Positions 26,170 through 37,689 of a stretch of 64,000 nt of DNA are shown here, one piece after another. A program made the position numbers and the translations under genes. Numbering within the stretch: position 1 is the first letter of the stretch; each line of letters begins with the position of its first letter. The stretch is from Absidia repens (Eukaryota; Mucoromycota; Mucoromycetes; Mucorales; Cunninghamellaceae), in assembly GCA_002105175.1 (NCBI GenBank), contig MCGE01000003.1, positions 868,001 to 932,000 on the forward strand. The letters run 5' to 3'. Below the pieces are notes generated by a model, which saw nothing but the letters and a program-made list of their open reading frames with translations, ran no database searches and was not told the DNA's origin.

Positions 26170-29061
26170 TCAATTCCAAACCTGATCTAGAGTGTGCAGC
26201 ATTGCACCTTGAGATGCAGAGAAGATCAGTGTGGCATCCGCGAGCGTTTCCCTGTCCCAAATCGACCCATTGAATTTTCTTGCTGATGCTTTTTCCTTGT
26301 TTTCCACATCGCTCCGAGCTTCCTTGTATTGATTCAAACCCGGCCAATCACCAATATATTTGTCGAGTATCGCTGTCATGGGCCATTTTTGTTCGTCGGG
26401 AGGTAAGTAATCACTGATATCCACAACATCACCTACATCGAAGCCCAGCCTGGCATTGAGAGTTTTCTTGAAGAAAGGGTACCGCCATGAAATCCTGCGC
26501 ACATGTGGGTCAGTCAAAAGTTTACCAAGATTTGAGTGGATCAACGATGTTCGGTTCGACCATGAGCAAATTCTGTCCAGCGCAATCGAGTAAGCATGAC
26601 CATTACTTGTGTAGATCGATAGTCCTTTGGGTATCACTTCTTTCACCCGTGTTATCAACGTTTGGCATTGCACCACAATCGAAATGGTCAAAGGCTGCTG
26701 TTCACCGTCCCAGGGTTTCACTAGCGAATTCACATGTTCAGGTCGGCACACCGCATGAAGTGCAATATTGCGTCCATCATCCATATAATAGTATTCCCGG
26801 AAAGTATTCATATCTTCTGCTGCTGATGGTGATGATGGGCCTGCCACATGCGTACCGTTGGTCCCATTTGATGCCGTTGATGTTGTTCCTGTGTTTCCAG
26901 TACCACCGCCATCCTTGCGACCATCACCGCCATCACCGTCATCATCTTCCGTATCGTCATCGTCATCGTCATCTAAGAGGTCGCCATCAGAGTCATACAT
27001 ATTCACCACTCGGGGTCCAAAAGTTTTCCTCGCTTTGAATCCGGGAAGAGCCATCGTCATTGTGTCAGGTGGTTTATCTGTCGTTTCCCAGTCATCGCCG
27101 CCTGACCATTGATTGAATGCCGTTGGTCCTACCATAGTGTTGAATCGTCGTGGCTGAGAGGGAGAGACTGTTGCTGGATGATTTTTCATCGCGCTGGTAT
27201 GACCATTGTTGTTGGTGGTATTATTGTAGTTGTTGGTTTGAGAGCCAGCAACATCCTTGACTTTCATATCGTAATCCTGCATCGACGAATCCACACCTTG
27301 CTGCCAACTGTTTTGTGATTGTTCAACGAAAAGTCGCCAGCCTGCTTCATCGTTTGTTGGTATCGCATTGATCATCGACCCCGTGTTCCTATCCGAGTAA
27401 GACGCTCCCCATGTCTGGTTCCATTTGCTTGGTGCTGGAGAAGGAGATGAACCTGATGCTGGTGCTGGGGTTGACGGTCTATCAAGTGCTGGAGGTGATG
27501 TACTTGTGCCCGCTGCTGCCTGCCAAGAGTCGTTCGGTGTCAATCGGTTTGTGTCCACATCTCCCCACGTATCCGGCGGTAAAGTTTGATGGTCGAGTTT
27601 CCTTGATGGTTCATAAACATCATCAGCAAATTTGATCCCTTCATTTTCATTGGTGATGTTGGCGGACTCTACACTGATGTTGTCAAAGTTATCAAAAGTA
27701 TATTCTTCGTCGTCAATGACATTGCGTTGATGTTGGTTTGGATTGTGATCGAGAAGTGTTCCGTTTCTTGCTGTTTCAGGAGTACCCCCACTATATGCTG
27801 ATGCTGATGTGGATGCTGAGCTAAGGCCACCGGAAAAATAAAGGCTGTTTTGGTGCATCTGATCCTGTATGGAAAGCCATTTTGCTCGTTCCAAATCTTC
27901 AAGATAGGCGGGATCGTCGTCGACGTTGGTGCTATCATTTGTTGTAGGTGATGATGATGACAATGGACTAGAATCGGTGTCGTATCTTGCTTTCATTCTT
28001 GATTTTCCACCGAAGTTGTTTGTCACCGGGGAAAGCGACGATAAAGAGTCCGACATTGAAATCACATCTTCGTCCGAGATAAGTACACGTGATGATTCCG
28101 GGATATATGTTCGATTCAGATACCATTTTTGTAGCGCCTTGCCAGAGAGCTTGGATATGACGTTGTTGGGCCAGTAGCATTCATCCTTGACCTTGAGATG
28201 ATCCAGTTGGCGATAAAGTGCAAATAAGGAGACGACATCAAAAACGGCATAAACAAGGGCTTGAGGAGGTAGAGGTTGTTGTAGCCAAATACAATCACCA
28301 TCCGTGAAAGAAAAAGAGTTGCCCATATCCTTAGCATATTTGAATTCGTTCAAGCCTTCCCACGAAGATGCATATTTGGTCATAGCATTGGCGAGGTTCA
28401 TCGTTTCCACCGCATCTTCAAACACCAGCGATTGTAAGTCCAAAATAGGTCCCAGTTTGATATCAGGCACCGTGTTTTCAATAGCTTGGGCATCCGCACG
28501 CACTGCCCATCCAAGGCGAAGAATTGAGTCATCCGCAAGCACGTCTCCCAACACATCACGAATAATGCGAATGTCTTGGAAATGATCGATCATGATAGCA
28601 TATCCTTCCGCTTCAGACACCGCAATTTGGAGTACCTTGAGCCTAGGTTGACTTTTTTTCAGTGCTAGGAATTCACAGTCAATGGAGAAGCGTCCAGCTC
28701 GCTTGATGACAGGGATAATGGCTTTGAGTTGATCTTCCGTTGTGATTGTTTTGGCGGTAATATGGGTATGGTCAGGAAGAGAGACGTCAACAGTAGTTTC
28801 ATCTTGGATGGTGCAATGAGGACTGAGTTGTATAGGACGATTCGACCATCTTGATTTTTTTGTCGGAAGAGTATGGCTCGGTCTGTATCGCTTCAAAGTT
28901 TCCAAAGTACGGCCATGGCGCACCAGATTTTGTAAAGGTTCAATAGCAGCATCAACCAGGTATATATCTTGATTTTCGCAAGCGGTCAGCATGGATATTG
29001 CCGCTTCACAAATTTTGATGGTAGAATCCCAATAGCCTTTTCCTGTCAAAGCAAAAGCCAT
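26170..29061 (-). CDS. DEDDy 3'-5' exonuclease-domain protein with a second, degenerate domain
   Basis: An intronless frame of 963 aa. The first exonuclease domain (about 105-345) has all DEDDy residues: D128 and E130 in FSIDCEFLAL, D190 in GWAVRADAQAIE, and Y271 with D275 in YAVFDVVSLF. The family (RNase D, Rrp6, EXD) removes nucleotides from RNA 3' ends. Residues about 345-760 are low-complexity and include a run of Asp/Glu (DLLDDDDDDDTEDDDGDG). The C-terminal part (about 770-963) looks like a second copy of the fold, with matching pieces LDRICSW, VRRISWRYPFFKKTL and DWPGLNQYKE. It lacks the D-x-E motif, having IYTSNG instead, and is presumably inactive. Function is inferred from the first domain; the RNA substrate is unknown. 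It is divergent from the Myb gene at 29490. Confidence 0.85.
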   Translation of the reverse strand: MAFALTGKGYWDSTIKICEAAISMLTACENQDIYLVDAAIEPLQNLVRHGRTLETLKRYRPSHTLPTKKSRWSNRPIQLSPHCTIQDETTVDVSLPDHTHITAKTITTEDQLKAIIPVIKRAGRFSIDCEFLALKKSQPRLKVLQIAVSEAEGYAIMIDHFQDIRIIRDVLGDVLADDSILRLGWAVRADAQAIENTVPDIKLGPILDLQSLVFEDAVETMNLANAMTKYASSWEGLNEFKYAKDMGNSFSFTDGDCIWLQQPLPPQALVYAVFDVVSLFALYRQLDHLKVKDECYWPNNVISKLSGKALQKWYLNRTYIPESSRVLISDEDVISMSDSLSSLSPVTNNFGGKSRMKARYDTDSSPLSSSSPTTNDSTNVDDDPAYLEDLERAKWLSIQDQMHQNSLYFSGGLSSASTSASAYSGGTPETARNGTLLDHNPNQHQRNVIDDEEYTFDNFDNISVESANITNENEGIKFADDVYEPSRKLDHQTLPPDTWGDVDTNRLTPNDSWQAAAGTSTSPPALDRPSTPAPASGSSPSPAPSKWNQTWGASYSDRNTGSMINAIPTNDEAGWRLFVEQSQNSWQQGVDSSMQDYDMKVKDVAGSQTNNYNNTTNNNGHTSAMKNHPATVSPSQPRRFNTMVGPTAFNQWSGGDDWETTDKPPDTMTMALPGFKARKTFGPRVVNMYDSDGDLLDDDDDDDTEDDDGDGGDGRKDGGGTGNTGTTSTASNGTNGTHVAGPSSPSAAEDMNTFREYYYMDDGRNIALHAVCRPEHVNSLVKPWDGEQQPLTISIVVQCQTLITRVKEVIPKGLSIYTSNGHAYSIALDRICSWSNRTSLIHSNLGKLLTDPHVRRISWRYPFFKKTLNARLGFDVGDVVDISDYLPPDEQKWPMTAILDKYIGDWPGLNQYKEARSDVENKEKASARKFNGSIWDRETLADATLIFSASQGAMLHTLDQVWN

Positions 29062-29489
29062 ATAGAAGTCAAATAATTAATAAATAAAGAATAAAGAGAG
29101 AAGGAAATGAGAGTAGTAGTAAAAGTAGTAGAAGAAAACAAAATGTGAAAGGAAAAAAAAAATTCCAAAGAACGCATCAATTTGGATGGCCGGTAGGCTT
29201 AAGCGGGCACCTGGTTTTTTTTTTTTTTTTCTTTTTTTCCTGATTAAGCTCAACGCGTAAAAAGTCCCCTCTCTTTCCTTTCAACCTTTTCTTCATTCCT
29301 CTTCGTCTGTTCATATATACATATATGTATATATAAATATTCAAGTTCTTCCCCTGATAACAAACGTCATATACAACTTTCCCTTTATCTATTGACTAAT
29401 TATCCTTCCCTTTGCTTATACATATACCATTCTGTCTCCTTACTTTACCCACGTAATTATATCGACCATCCCTCTCCAACCTTTATCGT
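29062..29489. promoter_or_regulatory. Short divergent intergenic region
   Basis: A 428-bp region separates the ATGs of the exonuclease gene (minus) and the Myb/SANT gene (plus). It contains a T-run (29218-29240) and a palindromic atatatacatatatgtatata patch (29314-29334). A bidirectional promoter is likely from layout alone. Confidence 0.5.
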
Positions 29490-31629
29490 ATGAATTCCTT
29501 GGCTAGCTACAACAATCCTGCTGGGTCTTCTAGTCCATTTCCTTCGAACCAAACTGATTACAACAGCCAACCAAGGAAGATGGCATACACACCAACCAAC
29601 TCTGACCATTTGAATACTATACTAGATAGTGTCGCGTCTCAGGTTTGTATAGTAAAAAATAATAATGAAATAGGGGGGGGGGGACTTACATGTAGAGATA
29701 CTAATATATTAATTATTTTATTATTCATAGATACAACAGCTTGATCGGAAGGTAAAGTGGAAACTAGAACTTACCGTTATTGAAGATCAACCGCATCACT
29801 TATCTAAAGCACATCAGGATGACTTTGCGACCAAAGCACCAATATCATCATCTACTCAACACAACTCTGGACATAGATTATCTACTTCATCAGCATCTGA
29901 GCCATCACTTAAAGATACGCACACGCTTGCCATCACCTCTCGAACCGAATACCCTGTATGTACTCGGTAACAAGCGTTGTCATTGAAACAAAAGCAAATG
30001 CTTACAGCCATTAACCATTGGTTACCTCATATTCTTTTAGTGGGATTTTGTTGTACCCTTATCAGACAAACCATTACTATCAAAGGATGACATAGATGAT
30101 TTGCAAGATCAGGTAAGAAATTAAATCAGCTACTTTCTACTCTGTACGTGTATGTGTTTAGACTGATCCTATTATTTTACTATAGTTAAAACAATCTTAT
30201 GAACGACAAAAGTACTTGCAAGATATAATACATGCTCAAGCCGAACAAATTAGCCGATCCTATCCGTTATCAAATGAAGCCGAACAAGCAATCACAACTA
30301 TGCGTAGTATATTTTTGTCCATGGTAATATTATCAATTAAACAAAATGGCATTATTGAAATCGCATCGTTGAACTTTGTTTCTTACAATTTTTATTCAGG
30401 GCAATGAACAAAAACTGCGCTACACCGCTGAAATGAATATGCAACAAAAGGAAATTGAAATACTTGGGCGGAAACTACACCGAATGGCCAATATTCTTCA
30501 AACTACGGAAAACATACGTATTTCATCTGAGGTAAATGTCTTAATTAGGATCTCTGCTGTATTATATTGAACGATATACTAAAAGTATATTGTTTTAGGT
30601 ATCCAAAATGGAGAAAGATGATCTTTTACTAGAACGACAGCAATTGCTACGAAAGCTACATTTAAACGAACTACGTTTATCAGCGCGCGATATTGAAATG
30701 AATTACATCATCAAGCAGTACGAACAACAGCGACAACAGCTATTACAGCAACAATCGCCTTCGTTATTACCATTGAAAAGACATAGCAGCAATATCAGCA
30801 CTAGTGGCAGAGGGGCATCGCCATCGCCTGATTTTAGCAAAACTGCTCGACAGTCACCGACACCCCAATTCAACCGAAAAGGAGGTTCGCCGTACTTATT
30901 CCAGCAACAATATTCCCCAAAAATGAGGAGCAGAGTTCGACCCTCATCTACCCATCGACACCACCCTCACCAAAAACTTTCTGGCATCGACAGTCTTGGT
31001 TATCTCGCTGATCAAATGCTTAGTGATCCTGATTTTGACCACAACAATCCATCCCCTGTCATGGCTTCATCACCCTTGAAACAATCCACTGCTCTGCTTA
31101 CCTCCCGATACCCACACCAATCTGAACACTATCAAAACCCTATAAAGACAATCACTCAAAGAGGGCATGTTATCCAGTTAGCTGAACCCTCATCATCATC
31201 ACAACAACAATACTCACATTGCTATCCCAATGACAAGACAAGTTACGAAAATCCAGAGGATCATTTGATGGCTAGACACCTGGACCAATCCAAGCGACCT
31301 ATACCGGTATTATCATCCTCCTTCCATCCGATCACTGAAAGTCCAGGTACCTTTTTAAGAAAAGAAAAAAAAACTATTTCACTCGTTCCCACTCACTACT
31401 TCTCTCTCTCTCCCATTATCTTGATGTACTAGATCCATCTGGCAATAGGGTGAAATTGTTTAACATTGCTCACTGGACGCTCGCAGAGGATGCCCAATTG
31501 CGCAAGCAGGTATTATTACATGGACCCTTGGGACATTGGGGTGATATTGCCGGAACTATTCCTGGTCGAAGTCCGCAACAATGCCAAGAAAGATGGGGAA
31601 TTATTCATTCAGCGCCAACAAAACCATAG
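29490..31629 (+). CDS. Coiled-coil protein with C-terminal Myb/SANT domain
   Basis: Seven exons (29490-29642, 29731-29955, 30041-30112, 30186-30323, 30400-30531, 30599-31346, 31433-31629) encode 554 aa. Residues about 150-285 are rich in Gln, Glu, Lys and Leu and predicted coiled coil (GNEQKLRYTAEMNMQQKEIE and onward). A Ser/Pro/His-rich middle follows. The last 60 residues form a Myb/SANT repeat with spaced tryptophans: HWTLAEDAQLRKQV, GHWGDIAGTIPGRSPQQCQ and ERW. The PGRSPQQCxxRW end is typical of DNA-binding Myb repeats. One repeat plus a coiled coil suggests a dimeric DNA-binding factor (inference). It ends directly after the Myb domain. No orthologue is recognised. Confidence 0.8.
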
Positions 31630-32107
31630 TCAATCATTGTCACCATGAACAAAAGTGACACTGGTGGTCATTTTTTATTTTGTTCAACAAGTACCTGCGT
31701 TATATGCTTACTATTCATTTCTCCCCTTCATCTCCTTCTCAAAATGGAAGTGACCATACCTACCTCATTGTTGCATCAACCAAAGAAAGCGCTTTGGTGT
31801 AGTTTTTTCGAATTCTTATTTTTGGATTTTATTGCTCCTCTTTCCCCCCCCCCTTTCCTCCATAGTTTACATACCCATCATTATTCTCTTTTTGATACAC
31901 GCATATTTCTAGTACATTCTCTTCTTCGCATTATCAATAAACTTTTACTTTATGTCTCACAAATAATAAATATATATACTTCAAACCATGTCGAAGGCTT
32001 CCACCAAAAAAATTCGTTCACAAAAGATTATAAAATAATATTGGCCACCGCTCGTTTTGACGTGAGTCCAAGTCTTTATTCAATAAACGACACATTACAA
32101 AAAAAAA
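31630..32107. other. 3' flank of the Myb gene, nothing recognised
   Basis: AT- and pyrimidine-rich DNA. The AATAAA at 31936 may serve as poly(A) signal. The frame spanning 31645-32136 shows no domain and runs into family A, so it is not called. Confidence 0.35.
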
Positions 32108-32960
32108 GTTTTAAATTCCGCACACGTGTTTTTTAATTTTTGCCTCTTTCTTTCCATTACATATTGTCTTCCATTTTTTCTTCACCACTGTAACTTCTAT
32201 GAGGTTACATTAAACTTAATTAGTGTTAGAACTAGTTTAGAAGGGTTTTCATCTCAGGGATTACAACATGCACGGGGAAACTTTGTCATTTTGGATTCAG
32301 GATTTATGACCGCCATTAGTTGGTCTTTGATACCTTCAGCAGCTTCGTTTGGAATTAGTTTATGCATAGTTTGTATATATTTTTAAATAAACCATGCCTC
32401 TTTTTTATTCAAATTGTTGCGTTTTAGTCTATCTCATATCTTGTGAAACAGATTCCTTTTTTACCACCCTCACCCTTTTCATTAGTGTTGACCATGCTAC
32501 AAATTCCATATTAATCTCTCCCTCTCCCTCCAATAGATCTCTTGTCACAATGAACCCCTCATCTTTTAGTTTTAGTTTTTGCCAACATATTTCAATAAAA
32601 TATATTCTTTGTCTTATCTAACCATTCTCTGACCCACCGTATAATAAATAGTGACGCCATTGTAGGTGTTTTGTAAGCGTTCTACCAAAAACTTGTTCCT
32701 AGTTCACCCACTATGATTTCATTCCCCTCCGCTAGCCTCAAGAACTGGCTGGGACATTAAGAATTATTTACTTCAAAGATAGCCATATTGCCGCACGGCT
32801 AACATAGAAATGAATTTAAATCATACCATATATGTAGCCGCTCCTATGAAGCATATTTGTACTACGTTCTAGCTTGTCTATAGATACTCCCCGTCCCCGT
32901 CCCTAGAAACTGACTAGCAGTTGTGGGTTACTTGATAAACCGGACATCCGTTTCGTTTAT
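32108..32960 (+). repeat. Family A repeat, copy A5, near full length
   Basis: Starts aaattccgcacacgtg (32113). The core is 32215-32320 (agggattacaacatgcacgggg). AATAAA signals lie at 32383 and 32594. The distal part at 32695-32930 matches the reverse complement of A1 at 1000-1130 (segments cactatgatt, agcttgtctata). This is the best plus-strand example of the whole element. Confidence 0.7.
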
Positions 32961-33542
32961 CAATGAACCGCCTGTTAATGTGCAAAATGACGAGAGTTTA
33001 TAATTGCATCAAACCCCACACTTCAACAACTTTCACAGCAACTCTCACCCTGACATCTAATAGATCAAATTTTTGCAAGTGCGAGAATGTTTTTGAAATA
33101 AAATGTAAAGTTTGCTCTATGCACCATATAACGAATTATCGGAATACTTTTCTACGCTCTGGCTTTCCAATACAGTATCAGATCATTTATGCCGTGAGCC
33201 TTATTTTTATTTTTATCTAGAGAGAAAATGGCAACTATCCCCAGTCTTCACACCAATCTTGCGGCCTACAACATATAAAATAGGCCGCCGCTAATAACAC
33301 CTACATATCACCAAATTCAATTTCCTCTTCCCCTTCCACGGCATGGTGAACGCCCCCCCCCGCTCCATGCCTTTCCCCTAGTAATACTTTCTGTCGAAAA
33401 TTCTTTGGCGAGCCAGGTTATATATAAATATATATATATTTATTTATAAATTGTTATAAACAAGCAAAAAAAAACCCCCCAATATACAAATATCAGTACC
33501 AAATGAATCAACTACTAATATACTAAGCTATTGATAAATCGT
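32961..33542. other. Intergenic, nothing recognised
   Basis: No gene or shared repeat is recognised. An A-run and C-run pair (33466-33480) and a TATATAAATA-rich patch (33418-33450) lie just downstream of the MED7 stop on the minus strand. Confidence 0.35.
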
Positions 33543-34596
33543 CTATGCTATGTTGTCAGCTTGTGCAGCATCATCTACGTCCATCGCTTCTGTTTGATGG
33601 TTTGTTTCTGATAGTTGTGGTGGACAGAACGATGGTGACGACGACGACGATGAAGACGATGATATGGTGAGTCCATACTGTTCCAACATATTCATAGTCT
33701 CTTGTGTTTTCCTATAATAAAGACGTTCATGAGTGTCGATATTCTAACATTTCAATAACATATCATTTTCATACATCTTTATTTGTGTTGTTTGATGCCT
33801 TTTCTTTTCTAGTTGTTCCTCCATCAGAATCCTTAGTGCTTCTCTAGCCTATTTGGTAAAAAAAAAAAAAAAGGTGAGTTCTTACTACCAAAGAAGACCA
33901 TCCACATGAGTATTTACCTGATGTGGTCTGTATTCGTTGAGTATATGGTGCATGTTAATAAATATGATACTAATGTTTTCTATCATTTTCCCGAACTGTT
34001 TCAGCAAGAAGAGGAACGTTAGACTTATTAGAACCATGTGCACGCCCCTTTCCTATTCTATACTTACCTCTTCAGGATTTTTGGACAGGGTTTCCAAAAG
34101 GTTGAGGAATTGGACCAGTAGTGTTCGGTTGAGACGTTTCAATTCTTTAACGCGATCTGGCAAAATAAAACCACTGTAAGCGGAAGAAGACGTATGTTTT
34201 ATGTTTTTATTTGATGGTTTACCTATCTTGTCTGTTGGAAATAATTGTTTGATGTTTTGTTCTTGAAGTGTAGGCAAACGATCCTGTACCTAGTTTTTGA
34301 AATATACAAGTATGTATTATTGACAATGAGTTTACACGCTGTCGACATACATCTTCCTTTCATTTTATGCTTACCTTCCAATGTTGATCGAATACAGCAT
34401 ATGATTCTGTAGGAGGTACTGGTGGGTCCATTGATCGTAATAAAAAGTCGGGCAGGTGTGGGTGTTTTATTGGTTCATCAGGGTATTCTTGCGTTGTTTG
34501 TGCTTGCTTTAAACGTTCAACATTGGTGGCTGTATATCGTTTATAAAATTTTGGGGGCTCAGGCCAGGCACTACCAGTCGATTGTTGTTGTTCCAT
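33543..34596 (-). CDS. MED7: Mediator complex subunit 7
   Basis: Five exons (34596-34375, 34289-34068, 33995-33918, 33848-33775, 33711-33543) encode 254 aa. The N-terminus has the MED7 signature WPEPPKFYKRYT, followed by a Pro-rich segment. Then come KELKRLNRTLLVQFLNLLE and the most conserved block, INMHHILNEYRPHQARE. A charged helix and a Ser/Asp tail end the protein. MED7 forms the hinge of the Mediator middle module with MED21, linking activators to RNA polymerase II. The linker before LPDRVKEL is longer than in human MED7. An apparent 49-nt intron there (34222-34174) would break the frame, so it was kept as coding. Confidence 0.93.
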
Positions 34597-35005
34597 ATGA
34601 TTTTTTTAAGAGCAAGTGAGAAAAGTAGAAAGGGAGATTGAAGATCGCATTCAAAGAAAAGTGATTTATACTCCGGTAGTGACCGGCGCTCACTCTTGAA
34701 ATTACCATATAAATATATAATTTCTTGCGCTTGTCTACTGATTCATTTTCTATTATTACTATTCATCTTAACCAACATCCCTTCTTGCATTCTTTGGTGG
34801 ATGGATAATTTCTTGATTGTGTGATGCCAACTCCATTGGTTAATATCAGGAGAAACGCCCAATACATGCATTCTCTATGCGATAGTGAAGCATACTGAGG
34901 TTATACATTGTTGGTCGATATCAAGTGGAAAAAAAAAAAAGATAAATATTAAACAAGCATAAAACCAATAAGCAACACTAACTTCTGTATTTATCAATTA
35001 AAAAT

Positions 35006-35362
35006 ATGCGCAGTCTAGTGTGTATAGGACCTGGGTTATCGTTAGCTGCGAATTGTAGCTTCTCCTCTGACTTTAACTGCCATATACGTGAATTTGAACA
35101 CCTTCGATCACGTTTTGCAAGGTACTGTTCATATGGAGTGGCTTACCATGACGGTCTATTGTGTTTTTTATGAATATTATTTATCTTCTTCATTGGCTTC
35201 ATTTGTCAACGGTGAACATTAATACATAGCAGTTTGTTGACAAACTATTACTGATGTCATTTTTCTCTCTTGGTCTTTTCTTCTTTGCGAAAATTAAGGA
35301 GAAAATATTTGTCAATGTCGACTAATTCAAGTCATATAAGTAATAGCAATAGTAACAATTAG
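35006..35362 (+). CDS. Possible small two-exon gene, 59 aa, unknown
   Basis: Exon 1 (35006-35121) begins MRSLVCIGPGLSLAANCSF and exon 2 (35299-35362) ends HISNSNSNN then TAG. The exons join in frame. The 177-nt intron has GTACTG at its donor, a TTACTGAT branch-like site and an AAG acceptor. A poly(A)-type AATAAA follows at 35442. There is no recognised domain, and the Asn/Ser end is low complexity. Supported only by clean splicing and position in an otherwise empty interval divergent from MED7. It could be chance. Confidence 0.3.
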
Positions 35363-35772
35363 ATATTTAGATTAGTATACTACAATTTACCTTAGTATAT
35401 ATTGTATGTCATATTGAACAGTATTCTTTAGTCATTTATCAATAAACAGTAAGCTCTTTATATTTATTTACTGAATTAGCATGATATGTATGGTCATATT
35501 TTTTTCATGTAACTATCTGAATAAAAGTATCTGGAAGCTGTTGCATCGTTTATATCACATTGGGATGTCAAAAAATTATAGGGATATAATAGCTACACAA
35601 TAGTCTAATACTCCACTATTGATCATCTGACGCTTAGCGGAAAGTGCTTCGAACATGCTCACACGAAACGCACACTGAACAAGTGATGAAAATCATTTAG
35701 AAACTCTTTCCAAGCGTCACCGAAGTAATCGCTGTATGTAGTATAGTAACCAATTCATATCTTATCATACAC

Positions 35773-35814
<42 letters not shown>

Positions 35815-35884
35815 ATAGTACAATATCCGATGGGTTTGGTACTAGAATATGATGGATAAAAAAAAAAAAAAAAAAGAAAAAAAA
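35363..35884. other. Intergenic with a 39-bp poly(A) tract
   Basis: Nothing coding is recognised. An uninterrupted A tract of about 39 bp lies at 35774-35812, a shorter one at 35859-35885. Confidence 0.45.
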
Positions 35885-36515
35885 AGAGGGCCCTATATTA
35901 TTGAAGCATAAGCATAAAGTACTGCGAAGATTAACGGCGATAAAGGGACCAAGGAATCTAGCATGACGAAGACTACGATAACATGGAGGATATAACACTA
36001 ATTTAAAAAACAGTAATTGTAATATGGAATTGATATACTATATGAAGCATGAGGTGAAGACCAGATATATATATTTTATGGAAGCATAACAACTGTTAAC
36101 ACTATTCTAAAGGGCCGCCTGGACAAGGGATCTCTTGTACAAGACAGGGGAGAGAGACTAATGGGACATCATTCATTGAAGCAAATAAAAAGAGACATAT
36201 TTTATTGAGCAGTATTATTCAGATATAAAAATAAGCTATGGACCAACTAATACTAAACTAAGCTAATGGAGGCACCAAAAAGCCATCCAAGGGTGGTAAT
36301 AGATCTTGAATCCAAAATGAAAGGGTTTCCCTATGCAATTTGTAATCCCTGAGTTGAAACCCCTTCTAAACTAGTCCTGATACAATTCTAGGTCCAAAAT
36401 AACCCCATAGAAGTTGAACGGTGAAGAAAAAAATAAAGTGATCAAAAGAAGAGCCGCAAAAATAAAATAGGCAGGAGGGAGAAAATAAAATATTTCACAT
36501 GTGCGGAATTTGAAA
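35885..36515 (-). repeat. Family A repeat, copy A6
   Basis: Minus-oriented copy. The core at 36318-36380 reads gggtttccctatgcaatttgtaatccctgag. The terminal block cacatgtgcggaatttgaaa lies at 36497-36516. Confidence 0.7.
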
Positions 36516-36794
36516 TATTTCCTAGTCTCTTCTGGTGTAGATTTTTGATTTATCCAAAAGGTCATGCAACATGATCAACATGATAATACTTTTACATGGC
36601 AGAGACCACCACCTTCAACATAATATCTCTTTTCTGATGTGCCTAATTTTTACCGCAGCTAACACTGGTGGCATGATGGTTGCTTTGGCGTGATTTAAAT
36701 CGTTGCGTATGATTTTTTATATCGATAGATTATATAATTTCTAGTTTTGGAGATCATTTTTCTCAAATCGGGCTTTTGTGAGTATACATTCCAT

Positions 36795-37548
36795 CTACAA
36801 ACGGTCATGTTGAGGATCGGCCTGAGGCCGCTCCCAGCAGCAATGAGCCAGCAGACGCCTTTGCTATCTTGGTGATTAAAGATGCCTCTGGATCACCCTT
36901 GACAATTTTCCCTTGATGACCTTGAACCACCCATACATTCGAACCACCTCTTGCCTCCATCACACCTAGCATCCGACCATCTTCTTTTTTTAGCTTTTAG
37001 TATAAATATCCCGCCTTTTTATTATTATCCTTTTAGTTTTTTTCAGTTTTCTCAATTTATCAAATAAAACTTGGTACAAAGGTTATTACATCACCAAATT
37101 ATCTACTGTTTCTATTGGATTATAGAAACCTTCTTTTATTTTTGACTACAAGTCCTCTTTTTTATTTTATTTTTACTGTGTGCTATACACTATATTTTTA
37201 TTGAACCAACAAAGGTCAATACTTTTCTTTTTTATTTTATTTTACTTTTCCAAGTTTATTTTTTATAAACTTTCTCTACAGTTGGACTTTATCTACAAAA
37301 GTTCTGGTGCTCACTACTATCAATTCTATTTTTGTCCGATTCAGGAACAAAATATTTCAAATTCCGCCCAAGGAACAAATTTATTTTTCAAGCTCTAAAC
37401 AAGCAAAAGCTATACTAAAGGATAACTCAAGACATCCTATTCAACCCAGAAAAACATAAAAACCTACAAAAACACAATCCAGTTGGACTAAAATCACAAA
37501 TTTAGCCGCAACAGCCGTAACACATACAAGAATAGCCACAACAAAAAA
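36795..37548 (+). mobile_element. Family T copy T5, 3' of tRNA-Ser(AGA)
   Basis: Plus orientation. A coding relic, VEDRPEAAPSSNEPADAF, lies at 36806-36860 and its frame runs on to a TGA at about 36914. A TATA box (TAGTATAAATAT) is at 37001-37012, then an AT-rich body almost identical to T1/T2 read in reverse. It ends in GCCGTAAC units (37508-37525), about 40-60 bp from the 3' end of the minus-strand tRNA at 37582. The orientation again points the element at the tRNA 3' end. Confidence 0.6.
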
Positions 37549-37581
37549 ATAATAGCTTTTCTGTACAGAAAAGAAAAATAT

Positions 37582-37663
37582 CGTCAGCTGCAGGATTTGA
37601 ACCTACGCAGGCAGAGCCTATGTGATTTCTAGTCACACTCCTTAACCACTCGGACAAACTGAC
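37582..37663 (-). tRNA. tRNA-Ser (AGA)
   Basis: An 82-nt type II tRNA with acceptor stem GTCAGTT/AGCTGAC. Anticodon loop CTAGAAA gives AGA (reads UCU, and UCC after A-to-I editing). The T arm is GGTTCAAATCC. A TTTTT run follows. Its body is nearly identical to the Ser(CGA) gene, but its 5' flank is shared with the Ser(GCT) gene. Confidence 0.93.
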
Positions 37664-37689
37664 ATAACTGAAATGTGTCATTGAAAACT

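Noticed and set aside
26487..27038. 183-codon plus-strand frame
   Set aside because: Antisense to the exonuclease gene. The long frame is a by-product of the repetitive codons of that gene's acidic and Ser/Thr-rich linker.
34174..34222. Possible 49-nt intron inside MED7 exon 2 (GTAAAC to TTACAG)
   Set aside because: Removing it shifts the frame and causes a stop before the conserved KELKRLNRT block. Retaining it keeps the frame intact.
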